Origin: Treponema denticola
GTDB taxonomy: Bacteria > Spirochaetota > Spirochaetia > Treponematales > Treponemataceae
Direction of reading: 5' to 3'
Assembly: GCF_024181405.1 (NCBI RefSeq)
Contig: NZ_CP051302.1
Coordinates: 992,001 to 1,056,000, forward strand
DNA: 64,000 nucleotides
The translations under genes and the position numbers were made by a program. The notes under the pieces were generated by a model that worked only from the letters and a program-made list of their open reading frames with translations, was not told the origin of the DNA and ran no database searches. The first letter of the stretch is position 1; each line of letters opens with the position of its first letter. This document shows positions 34,723 to 42,406 of the stretch, in pieces.

Positions 34723-35799
34723 TTACCACTTAAGAAGTTTATCAAGTTCAGCATCGCTTTTTAATATCTTGCAATTATCATCGGTGCGTAAACTTTCATA
34801 TGTAGTTTGAATGATAGATTGAATAGCATTTAGTGCAAGTCCCTGAGAAAGAAGGGCTTTTATCTGATCATAAAGCGTAACTGTAGATGAGGGATCAGGG
34901 ACATCACTTAAAGTTAAAATTTTGGCATTAAGCTTTTCCGTTATAACAAAAAACTGTCTGCTGTCTACCCTATCCTGTATATCGAATATATAGTTTACAT
35001 CTTTTGAGAAAATTTCCATTAAGGCTTCAGGAGTAGCATTTAACAACTGAGCACCCTCTGCCGTTTTAGGTATATAACCTTCTTGGGCAACGTAATTACC
35101 GGCTTCTGCATTTTTCTTGATATTTGCAATCTCTTTTATATTCTTCTTAACCTTTTTGTGCAATTCATTAATTTTATCTATTTCTTCCTTGTCTTTACCT
35201 TCTTTTTTTACTGCGACAAAAAGCATTTTGACCATATCGGGACGAACCAACTCACCTTTTTTCATTTCATAGTATGAACGTATCTGAGCGTCTGTAGGTG
35301 TTGCCATTTTTACAATTTCTGCTTGATGTTTTGAAGCTATATAGTTTTGAATTATAAGATTATCTTTGATAATTTTTTTGAGTTCTTCAACAGTACAACC
35401 TGTTTGTTTTTTCATAAACTCGTCAAGCGATATGTTTTCTTTTTGTTTTATCAATTTAGCGAATTCGCTCTCTGTTATTGGATATTTTACATATTGAGAA
35501 AGCACATCGTTAAAAGCGTTATCAACTTGGGAATTGGAAATCTTGATATTTTCTTTTTCGGCAGCTTGAACCAAAAGCTTGGTTCGCATTAAACTTTCCA
35601 AAACAAGCTTTTTATCATCATTTGTAGCTATATTTCCGCCCTGAGATTCGGCAAATTTTACAAGCTTTTTAAGCTGACCAAGAGTTATAGGTTCCTTTTT
35701 TGACAGATTTACCTGTGCAATAACCTGTAAATCATTTTGGGCAGACAAAAGGCCCAAAAAACCGACTAACATAACTGCAATAAAAATGTTCTTTTTCAT
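34723..35799 (-). CDS. SurA/PrsA-like periplasmic chaperone (TpN39b-like)
   Basis: 358 residues. A signal peptide (MKKNIFIAVMLVGFLGLLSA) precedes a helical SurA_N-like domain (about 35-165) and a region (about 165-290) that looks like a degenerate parvulin domain (VRPDMVKMLFVAVKKEG, GYIPKTAEGAQLLNA). Location next to alaS and nusB matches, from memory, the T. pallidum 39-kDa basic membrane protein. Expected to assist folding of outer-membrane proteins; isomerase activity is doubtful because the catalytic residues are not obvious. Confidence 0.75.
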   Translation of the reverse strand: MKKNIFIAVMLVGFLGLLSAQNDLQVIAQVNLSKKEPITLGQLKKLVKFAESQGGNIATNDDKKLVLESLMRTKLLVQAAEKENIKISNSQVDNAFNDVLSQYVKYPITESEFAKLIKQKENISLDEFMKKQTGCTVEELKKIIKDNLIIQNYIASKHQAEIVKMATPTDAQIRSYYEMKKGELVRPDMVKMLFVAVKKEGKDKEEIDKINELHKKVKKNIKEIANIKKNAEAGNYVAQEGYIPKTAEGAQLLNATPEALMEIFSKDVNYIFDIQDRVDSRQFFVITEKLNAKILTLSDVPDPSSTVTLYDQIKALLSQGLALNAIQSIIQTTYESLRTDDNCKILKSDAELDKLLKW

Positions 35800-35898
35800 T
35801 TTATCCTCATCTATTATCCCATATGGGGATGATATATTTTAAAGAAGGCAAAGCCGACCTTCGCCCTATTAACAAAATTGAACGGCAATAAGTTACAT

Positions 35899-37701
35899 TT
35901 AATGTTCAAGTACAGCTCTTATTCGCCTGACCCCTGAGGAAGAAGACTGTTCTTTTTTAATGCAAAAGCGACCTAAAGAACCTGTTCTTTCAACGTGGGG
36001 GCCTCCGCAAACCTCGGTAGAAAAGTCTCCTATTTTATATACCTTAACAACATCTTCATATTTTTCGCCGAAAAGAGCCATCGCTCCTATTTTTTTTGCT
36101 TCTTCTAAAGGCATAACTTCCATAGTTACGGGCAAATCGGCCTTTATAGCCTCATTTACAAGCCTTTCAACCTCTTTTTTTTCGGCCTCCGTCATGGGCT
36201 CGGGATGAGAAAAGTCGAAGCGGAGCCTTTCAGCCGTTATATTCGAGCCTTTTTGCTGAACATGATCGCCTAAAACCATTCTTAAAGCCTTGTGCAAAAG
36301 ATGGGTTGCCGTATGATAGGCCGTTGTCTGCTCCGAATGGTCGGCAAGACCGCCCTTAAATACCTGTTCGCTTCCGGCTCTGGATAGCTCCTGATGCTTT
36401 TTAAAAGCCTCATCAAATTCTTCCCTGTTTACGGTTAAGCCCGATTCGGAGGCAAGTTCTTCCGTTAATTCTATAGGAAAGCCGTAGGTATCATAGAGTT
36501 TAAAGGCCATTCTTCCCGGAATAATCTTTTTAGGATTTTTTAAAAGGTTAGGAAGCATTTTTTCGAATTCTGCCTCGCCTTTTTTTAAGGTTTCAAGGAA
36601 TTTATCTTCTTCGGCCTTAAGTTCCGTTAAAATTAAGGTTTCATTTTCTTTTAGTTCGGTATAAAAACCGGCATTTTGAGCTATAACGGCAGAAGCCGGA
36701 ACGGATAAAAAGTTGCCGTCTATGCCGAGCTTTTTGCCGTGCCTTACGGCCCTTCTGATAAGCCTTCTTAAAACATAGCCCGCCCCGATATTTGACGGAA
36801 GTGTGGTTTTCGGATCTCCCAAAATAAAGCAGGCTGTTCGGACATGGTCGGCTATAATTCTGATAGAGGTATCGGTTTTTTCGTTATCGCCGTATTTTAC
36901 GCCGCTTATGTCTTCGATAGATTTAATAATTGAGGTAAAGGCTTCGGTATTATAAACGGAAGACTTTCCCTGAAGCATGGCAACTGTTCGTTCAACCCCC
37001 ATTCCCGTATCTACGCATTTTCTTTTTAAGGGAGAATATGATCCGTCCATGTTTTTATGATATTGCATAAAAACATTGTTCCATATTTCTACATATTTAC
37101 CGCAGTTACAGCCTGGGCGGCAATTTGAACCGCAGGCAGGTTTTCCCGTATCTATAAAAATTTCAGTGTCGGGACCGCAAGGGCCTGTTTCACCGGCTGG
37201 GCCCCACCAGTTATCTTCTTTCGGTAAAAAGAAAATTCTATCTTTAGAGACACCCAGACTTTCCCAAATAGAAGCGGATTCATCATCACGGGGAGCATCT
37301 TCATTTCCTTCAAAGACAGTAAAGGAAAGTTTATCTATAGGAATCCCTAAATATTTTTCGTCCGTTAAAAATTCGAAGCTATAGGCGATTGATTCTTTTT
37401 TAAAATAATCTCCCAAAGACCAGTTTCCAAGCATTTCAAAAAAGGTCAGGTGAGAAGCATCCCCTACATCATCTATATCGCCCGTGCGCACACATTTTTG
37501 CACATCGGTTAAACGGGTTCCCGCAGGATGAGGCTCCCCCATTAAATAAGGGACAAGCGGGTGCATACCGGCAGTTGTAAATAAGACCGTGGGGTCATTT
37601 TCAGGGATAAGAGACCTCCCCGAAATTTCCACATGCCCCTTGCTTTTAAAAAAGTCTATATATTTTGAACGCAGTTCATCAATCGTAATATTTTTATTCA
37701 T
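35899..37701 (-). CDS. alaS: Alanyl-tRNA synthetase, short spirochaete form
   Basis: 600 residues, whereas most bacterial AlaRS have about 870. The aminoacylation core is intact (KGHVEISGRSLIPENDPTVLFTTAGMHPL, GCGPDTEIFID-type region, VRRLIRRAVRHGKKLG). The editing/SAD domain carries the zinc set HTATH and CGGPH. The protein ends directly after SGVRRIRAVLEH, so the C-terminal DHHA1/C-Ala domain is missing. Borrelia and T. pallidum enzymes are similarly short, so this is natural. The ATG lies 8 nt after a consensus -10, with no ribosome site: a predicted leaderless message. Confidence 0.97.
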   Translation of the reverse strand: MNKNITIDELRSKYIDFFKSKGHVEISGRSLIPENDPTVLFTTAGMHPLVPYLMGEPHPAGTRLTDVQKCVRTGDIDDVGDASHLTFFEMLGNWSLGDYFKKESIAYSFEFLTDEKYLGIPIDKLSFTVFEGNEDAPRDDESASIWESLGVSKDRIFFLPKEDNWWGPAGETGPCGPDTEIFIDTGKPACGSNCRPGCNCGKYVEIWNNVFMQYHKNMDGSYSPLKRKCVDTGMGVERTVAMLQGKSSVYNTEAFTSIIKSIEDISGVKYGDNEKTDTSIRIIADHVRTACFILGDPKTTLPSNIGAGYVLRRLIRRAVRHGKKLGIDGNFLSVPASAVIAQNAGFYTELKENETLILTELKAEEDKFLETLKKGEAEFEKMLPNLLKNPKKIIPGRMAFKLYDTYGFPIELTEELASESGLTVNREEFDEAFKKHQELSRAGSEQVFKGGLADHSEQTTAYHTATHLLHKALRMVLGDHVQQKGSNITAERLRFDFSHPEPMTEAEKKEVERLVNEAIKADLPVTMEVMPLEEAKKIGAMALFGEKYEDVVKVYKIGDFSTEVCGGPHVERTGSLGRFCIKKEQSSSSGVRRIRAVLEH

Positions 37702-37709
37702 AGGGAAAC

Positions 37710-37738
37710 ATTTTAAGGAATAAAAAAGAAATTGTCAA
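37710..37738 (-). promoter_or_regulatory. alaS promoter, leaderless type
   Basis: On the minus strand -35 TTGACA (37733-37738), 17 bp, -10 TAAAAT (37710-37715), then GTTTCCCT and ATG 37701. Confidence 0.8.
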
Positions 37739-37853
37739 GAATGTTAATTATGAAATTTAATAACTTACGGAAAATTTACAAGCATAACCCCATTTTTTAA
37801 TAGGGTAAAGATTTATATTGCCAATGCCGAATAGAAAAGTACGGGAGAACAAG

Positions 37854-38282
37854 ATGAAAAAAATTATTTTTATTTTTACGATTCTTTTTGCGGTTTTTAC
37901 AAGCCTGTATTCGGAAGAAACAAAGATCGAATTCGAGGTTACTCTTAATATTACCAACATCGAAACTATCGAAGGAAAGCTGTTTTTGAGTATTTACCAA
38001 GATGCACAATCTTTTAAGAAAAAGGAGCCTTTGAAGACGGTCAGCGTTCAGGTAGACGGTAAGGATATGACAATAATTGAAAAACTTCCTCAGGGAGAAT
38101 ATGTTTTTTTTGTTTATCAGGATATTAACGAAAACGACAAGCTGGATAGAAACTTTTTAGGCATGCCTAAGGAACCTGTAGGATACGGCAACCATAAGGG
38201 CGGAAGGCCCGGAGGATTTAACAAGCTAAAAATAGAAATCAAAGAAAATAAAAGCGTAGATATTAAACTTTTTAAAATTTAA
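37854..38282 (+). CDS. DUF2141-like secreted protein
   Basis: Start at ATG 37854 after GGGAG; 142 residues. A signal peptide (MKKIIFIFTILFAVFTSLYS) is followed by a small beta-sandwich domain with IEGKLFLSIYQ, LPQGEYVFFVYQDINENDKLD and FLGMPKEPVGYGN, the hallmarks of DUF2141. Function of the family is unknown; it is exported to the periplasm or surface. It lies alone, divergent from alaS and upstream of dnaB, and ends in a terminator that overlaps the dnaB start region. Confidence 0.8.
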   Translation: MKKIIFIFTILFAVFTSLYSEETKIEFEVTLNITNIETIEGKLFLSIYQDAQSFKKKEPLKTVSVQVDGKDMTIIEKLPQGEYVFFVYQDINENDKLDRNFLGMPKEPVGYGNHKGGRPGGFNKLKIEIKENKSVDIKLFKI

Positions 38283-38315
38283 GTTTTCTTTAGGCTAGAT
38301 TTTAATCTTACTATC

Positions 38316-38324
38316 TGTTAAAAT
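38316..38324 (+). promoter_or_regulatory. dnaB extended -10 promoter
   Basis: TGTTAAAAT is an extended -10 (TGn plus TAAAAT). No good -35 is seen. The expected start of transcription falls near 38331, inside the loop of the adjacent hairpin. Confidence 0.5.
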
Positions 38325-38348
38325 GCCCTCGCTTGAGAGGGCTTTTTT
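38325..38348 (+). terminator. Terminator overlapping the dnaB leader
   Basis: The stem GCCCTC/GAGGGC with loop GCTTGA is followed by six T. It ends two bases before the dnaB ATG, and its right arm carries the likely ribosome site GAGAGGG. Confidence 0.75.
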
Positions 38349-38349
38349 A

Positions 38350-39687
38350 ATGGATAGTGTAAAAAATTTAAAAAACAAGCTTCCGCCTCACAATATGGAA
38401 GCAGAAAAGGCTGTTTTGGGAGCTATTTTAATAGATCCTGATGTCTTTACCTTTGTAAGACCGATTTTAGATGCATCAGCTTTTTATTCTCCTCAGCACC
38501 AAAAGATATATAAGGCTATTTCGGAATTAGACACCCAGTCCCAAAAGGCGGATATTTTAATATTGACAGACTATCTTCGCTCGGTAAATGAATTGGATTC
38601 AGTCGGAGGGGCAAGCTACATAGCATCGCTTACGGATGAGGTTCCAAGCTCTGCAAACTACGAATTTTATGCAAAAATCGTGTTGGAAGCAGCTATAAGA
38701 AGAAATTTGCTAAAAGTTTCCAATAAAATTTCTGCAGATGTATTTGATGACAGCATATCAAGCCGAACAGTCTTGGAAGAAGCTCAAAAAAGCATATTTG
38801 ACCTTACGGAAGCCGGAAATTCGGCGACTTTTAAGTCTTTGGCTGAGGTAATAATGCCTACTTTGGAGGTTCTCCAAAAACTACACGAACGCAAGGGAGC
38901 ATACACCGGTGTTCCTTCAGGTTTCGGTAATTTGGATAATATGACCTATGGATTTCAGGATTCGGAATTTATAATAATAGGAGCCCGTCCCTCCGTAGGA
39001 AAAACAGCCCTAGCCATGACCATGGCAGCCCACATTGCTATTGACGAAAAAATTCCGACAGCCTTTTTTTCTCTTGAAATGTCGGATATGCAGCTGGTAC
39101 AGCGTTTGATAGCTTCAAGAGCAAAAATAAATTCGAACAGAATAAGGTCTGCAAACCTAACGGCCAGAGATTTCGGCAAGGTATCCGAAACCTGCGGTCT
39201 GCTCTATGAAGCCCCGTTTTACCTTGTGGATATGCCTAATATGAAGCTTTTGGATTTAAGAGCCATAGCCCGCCAGCTTTGCAGTCCGCCATATAACGTA
39301 AAAATCATTTTTATAGACTATATAACCCTTATTACAGGCGAAAATGCAAGCATACCGCGTCATGAACAGATTGCCGAAATTTCAAGGTCTCTAAAAAGTC
39401 TGGCAAGAGAGCTGAATATTCCAGTAGTTGCCCTATCCCAGCTGACAAGGGATGCCGAAGGGAAAAAACCGGGGCTTGCCGATATAAGGGAATCGGGTTC
39501 TCTTGAACAGGATGCCGATGTGGTCATGTTTTTACACCGTGAAAGAGCCGACACAAGCGAAGATGAAGCAAAACCTATTCCGACCGAACTCATTTTGGCA
39601 AAACAAAGAAACGGCCCCATAGGCACAGTTCCGCTCTTGTTTTTATCCCAATATACGACCTTTGTTACCGAAGCTAAAGAAAAATGA
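38350..39687 (+). CDS. dnaB: Replicative DNA helicase
   Basis: About 445 residues from ATG 38350 (MDSVKNLKNKLPPHNMEAEKAVLGA is the typical start; the ATG nine codons earlier lies inside the hairpin). The N-terminal collar domain occupies 1-150. The RecA-like ATPase has Walker A GARPSVGKTA, H2 FFSLEMS, Walker B IIFIDYI, and ALSQLTRDAEGKKPGLADIRESGSLEQDAD with the arginine finger region. It lacks an intein. It unwinds DNA at the fork and recruits primase. Confidence 0.97.
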   Translation: MDSVKNLKNKLPPHNMEAEKAVLGAILIDPDVFTFVRPILDASAFYSPQHQKIYKAISELDTQSQKADILILTDYLRSVNELDSVGGASYIASLTDEVPSSANYEFYAKIVLEAAIRRNLLKVSNKISADVFDDSISSRTVLEEAQKSIFDLTEAGNSATFKSLAEVIMPTLEVLQKLHERKGAYTGVPSGFGNLDNMTYGFQDSEFIIIGARPSVGKTALAMTMAAHIAIDEKIPTAFFSLEMSDMQLVQRLIASRAKINSNRIRSANLTARDFGKVSETCGLLYEAPFYLVDMPNMKLLDLRAIARQLCSPPYNVKIIFIDYITLITGENASIPRHEQIAEISRSLKSLARELNIPVVALSQLTRDAEGKKPGLADIRESGSLEQDADVVMFLHRERADTSEDEAKPIPTELILAKQRNGPIGTVPLLFLSQYTTFVTEAKEK

Positions 39688-39709
39688 TAGATAAAAAGAT
39701 AAAATCTTC

Positions 39710-39738
39710 TTGACTATTGGCGGGAAAAGAAGGATAAT
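39710..39738 (+). promoter_or_regulatory. Promoter of the OmpA-like lipoprotein
   Basis: -35 TTGACT (39710-39715), 17 bp, -10 GATAAT (39733-39738). Confidence 0.7.
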
Positions 39739-39770
39739 ATATCTATGATTATTATTTTAAGGAGGTTTCT

Positions 39771-40271
39771 TTGAAAAAAGTAAGAGTATTACTTTTACTA
39801 TTGTCTGTTCTTTTTATGTTTTCCTGTAAGTCTGCTCCCAAGCAAAAAGAAGAAAAGCCGGCTGAACCTGAAAAAACTCAAGAACAAGTAGTAAAGGAAG
39901 AAACAGATAAGAAAGCAAATGAAAAAAATATGTCTGATGATTATTACACAGTATATTTTGCACCGCAATCTTATCAAATCGACCAGTTTACTGCACAGAT
40001 ACTAAAAGAAATAGGCGAAGATCTAAAAGCAAAAAATGTAAAGAAAATCGTCATTTACGGTCACAGTGCAAAACTGGATTCACAAAAGGATGAAGATCGT
40101 ATTGCATTACAGCGGGCAATTGCTGTTGCAAGCTATTTTCAAAAAATGAAGCTGTTTGATGCGAACAATATAATCGTAGAAGGTAAAGGAGCACGTGAAC
40201 CAGCCCGAAGCCATTCAGAGATTACTGACCGCTTAAAAAACCGAAGAGTAGAAATTCACAGTGTTAAATAA
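39771..40271 (+). CDS. OmpA-domain lipoprotein (Pal-like)
   Basis: 166 residues from a TTG start six bases after AAGGAGG. The signal peptide ends with lipobox LFMFSC (Cys about 19). A Lys/Glu-rich linker (about 22-60) leads to an OmpA-like peptidoglycan-binding domain (about 63-166): YFAPQSYQID opening, GHSAKLDSQKDEDRIALQRAIAVASYF, and the closing RLKNRRVEI. It probably anchors the outer membrane to peptidoglycan. Followed after 39 bp by the OmpL47-like gene. Confidence 0.88.
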   Translation: MKKVRVLLLLLSVLFMFSCKSAPKQKEEKPAEPEKTQEQVVKEETDKKANEKNMSDDYYTVYFAPQSYQIDQFTAQILKEIGEDLKAKNVKKIVIYGHSAKLDSQKDEDRIALQRAIAVASYFQKMKLFDANNIIVEGKGAREPARSHSEITDRLKNRRVEIHSVK

Positions 40272-40310
40272 ACACTATGAAACTTTAAAAAATCATTTTG
40301 GAGGTAACTA

Positions 40311-41351
40311 ATGATTAAAAAAATTTTTTTCGTAGCCGTATGTTCACTTTTAGTTGTTTCAGCTTGGGCACAGGCTCCTTCGATTGTCGGAACAGACTAT
40401 GTCCGCCCCGCAATTCACTATGTTGAAGAAGGCTCCAACTATGTAAACAGTGATGTCTTTTTTAAACTAAGATCAGCCGATAAGGAAACCGGTCTTGACT
40501 TTGTAGAATTTGCCTTGAATGGAGCAGCCTTTATGAGATACAAAAACCCCTTCCAACTTCTTGAAGAAGGAAAATATGATATTTCATACAGAGGATTTGA
40601 TAACAGCGGAAACCTGGAATTGCCCAAAACCTTGTCGGTAATCGTAGACAATACGGCTCCTGATACAATGATCAAGACAACAGAACCTTTGTACAATGAC
40701 GGTGCAGTAGTTTATTGCTCATCAAATACAAAGTGGTATGTTTCTGCCGCCGACATTGTCGGAGGATCAGGTGTAGCAGCCGGTTACATGGGAACGGACC
40801 TTAACTCTCTTAAAATTTCCGGAAACGGAAAAGAGTCGGAGCAGACCTATGTTTCTTTAGATGGTGAAGGACCCGTAAACCTTTATTACACAGCTATTGA
40901 CAATGTAGGAAACCTTGCTCCTATTAAGTTACTCGCAGTTACTATCGACAGAACAGCACCCGTTGTAAGCATTGCAAATTCAAACCGTCTTATCAACAAG
41001 GATGAGGAGTACATGGTATTCCCCAGCAATAATGTTGTAGATGAAGAAGGCAGAGTTATTGTTTCTACAAGTGAAACCGTTTCATTTGCAGCAAAAGACG
41101 ACCTTTCAGGCGTTGATGCAATTTATGTAAAAGTAAATGACGGAGAATATACCAAGTATGTAGAACCGATCAGATTTACACAAAATGCAGTTTACAAAAT
41201 CGAAGTTAAAGCTATCGATAACGTAGGCAATGTTTCTGATCCTGTCTTATACACATTCTATGTTGATCAGATTACACCTAATTCGGAAGTTGATATAATC
41301 GACAGGACCGGGAATCTTCTCCCGGCCACAACCCCCGCAAATGCCCAGTAA
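40311..41351 (+). CDS. Secreted protein with OmpL47-type beta domains
   Basis: 346 residues with a signal peptide (cleavage after SAWA). The mature protein consists of three or so repeats of about 90-100 residues, each ending in a VDNTAPDT / IDRTAPVV / VDQITPNS junction and containing YDISYRGFDNSGN, LYYTAIDNVGN or IEVKAIDNVGN. These are the features of OmpL47-type/bacterial Ig-like beta domains found in Leptospira and Treponema surface proteins. Likely periplasmic or surface-exposed; a role in adhesion is only a guess. Good ribosome site TTGGAGG. Confidence 0.82.
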   Translation: MIKKIFFVAVCSLLVVSAWAQAPSIVGTDYVRPAIHYVEEGSNYVNSDVFFKLRSADKETGLDFVEFALNGAAFMRYKNPFQLLEEGKYDISYRGFDNSGNLELPKTLSVIVDNTAPDTMIKTTEPLYNDGAVVYCSSNTKWYVSAADIVGGSGVAAGYMGTDLNSLKISGNGKESEQTYVSLDGEGPVNLYYTAIDNVGNLAPIKLLAVTIDRTAPVVSIANSNRLINKDEEYMVFPSNNVVDEEGRVIVSTSETVSFAAKDDLSGVDAIYVKVNDGEYTKYVEPIRFTQNAVYKIEVKAIDNVGNVSDPVLYTFYVDQITPNSEVDIIDRTGNLLPATTPANAQ

Positions 41352-41365
41352 AAAAATTGAGGCAT

Positions 41366-41435
41366 CACCGATAAATCGGCTTCCGATATAACGATTAATC
41401 GTTATAAGATTAATCGGTTTCCGATATAATCGGTA
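41366..41435. repeat. Cluster of alternating CCGAT/ATCGG arms around a 20-bp palindrome
   Basis: CCGAT (41368), ATCGG (41375), CCGAT (41383), the perfect palindrome TATAACGATTAATCGTTATA (41387-41406), ATCGG (41413), CCGAT (41421) and ATCGG (41428) follow each other within 65 bp. Several mutually exclusive hairpins are possible. Confidence 0.7.
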
Positions 41436-41440
41436 ATATA

Positions 41441-41484
41441 AAAAAGCCGAAGTAAACGGGATATCCCTGCTTCGGCTTTTTTTA
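41441..41484 (+). terminator. Terminator after the OmpL47-like gene
   Basis: A 12-bp stem AAAAAGCCGAAG/CTTCGGCTTTTT followed by more T. The loop contains a second palindrome, GGGATATCCC. Probably active in both directions. Confidence 0.85.
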
Positions 41485-41503
41485 TTTTGTAAAAAGATAA
41501 AGT

Positions 41504-42406
41504 ATGAAATTAAAAAAGATATGTTTTTGTATTTTAATTCTCATAAATTTTTCATATGTTTTTGGAAATACCGATCTAAATAAAACAAAAACTGAAATTG
41601 AAGTAGAGTTAAACTATCCCTTAAATTTTAATATTTCTATATCGCATTTTTTAAGGTCTTACAAGGAAAATTCGGATTCAAAATATACGGAAATGGAGTT
41701 TAAGGCCTCATTGAAGCCTGCAAATATTTTGGGGTGTTTAAATGTAAAAATAGTTTATCTGCCTTTTATCAACTTTTTCTCCGGAACTACGATAAGTACA
41801 GGCTGGGCCTACCCTAGCCTAAATTTTTATGGACTTGCCGAAAATAAAAATGTCAATAACTTACAGGTTATCAAACCGCTATATTTTTCAAAATTCTTTA
41901 TTGATCTCAATGCAGGCCTAGAACTTTATTTTGATTTAAACTCAAAAATAAAAAATGAATGGTCAGGTCTAATTTTAAAAACAAGGCATATTATAAGTTA
42001 CAAAGACATTGTTCCTCAAACAAATGAGGATTTTTTCTTTTTTGATAATGACTTAGGTGAAAACAGAAACGGAGCCCGTTATACCGGAACATACTCGATA
42101 GAATACAATATGCCTCTTTACTTAAACACTATAAGGGTTGAACTTATAAGCCATAAAAATCTATATAAACCCCTCCCCTTTACTAAAAATAAGGCGGAAC
42201 AATTATGGACTTTTGAATTAAAGAATGAGCTCTTTTTTAAAGCCTCAGAAAAAACACGCATAAAACTTCAAGCAGTATGGAAGACGGCTCCAATCTATTA
42301 TAATTACAAAGATGAAGCTCATTTTACACAAAAAATAATCAATTCAAAAAAAAACATAGATCTGTTTTTTGAGTCCGTTTCAGCAAGCCTTATATTTAAA
42401 CTCTAG
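41504..42406 (+). CDS. Putative outer-membrane beta-barrel protein
   Basis: 300 residues; no family recognised. A signal peptide (cleavage near YVFG/N) is followed by alternating polar/hydrophobic stretches rich in Tyr, Phe and Asn, such as TEIEVELNYPLNFNISISHF and YTGTYSIEYNMPLYLNTIRV. The C-terminus ends SASLIFKL, like the final strand of a barrel protein. These features suggest an outer-membrane barrel of about 12-14 strands. Its 3' end overlaps the convergent MtnA-like gene by 11 bp. Confidence 0.7.
   Translation: MKLKKICFCILILINFSYVFGNTDLNKTKTEIEVELNYPLNFNISISHFLRSYKENSDSKYTEMEFKASLKPANILGCLNVKIVYLPFINFFSGTTISTGWAYPSLNFYGLAENKNVNNLQVIKPLYFSKFFIDLNAGLELYFDLNSKIKNEWSGLILKTRHIISYKDIVPQTNEDFFFFDNDLGENRNGARYTGTYSIEYNMPLYLNTIRVELISHKNLYKPLPFTKNKAEQLWTFELKNELFFKASEKTRIKLQAVWKTAPIYYNYKDEAHFTQKIINSKKNIDLFFESVSASLIFKL

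Noticed and set aside
35899..37701. alaS truncated by frameshift
   Set aside because: Downstream sequence shows no remnant of the C-Ala domain, and short AlaRS is normal in spirochaetes as far as I recall.
41441..41484. Small RNA gene
   Set aside because: Long stem followed by T is sufficiently explained as the terminator of the gene upstream.
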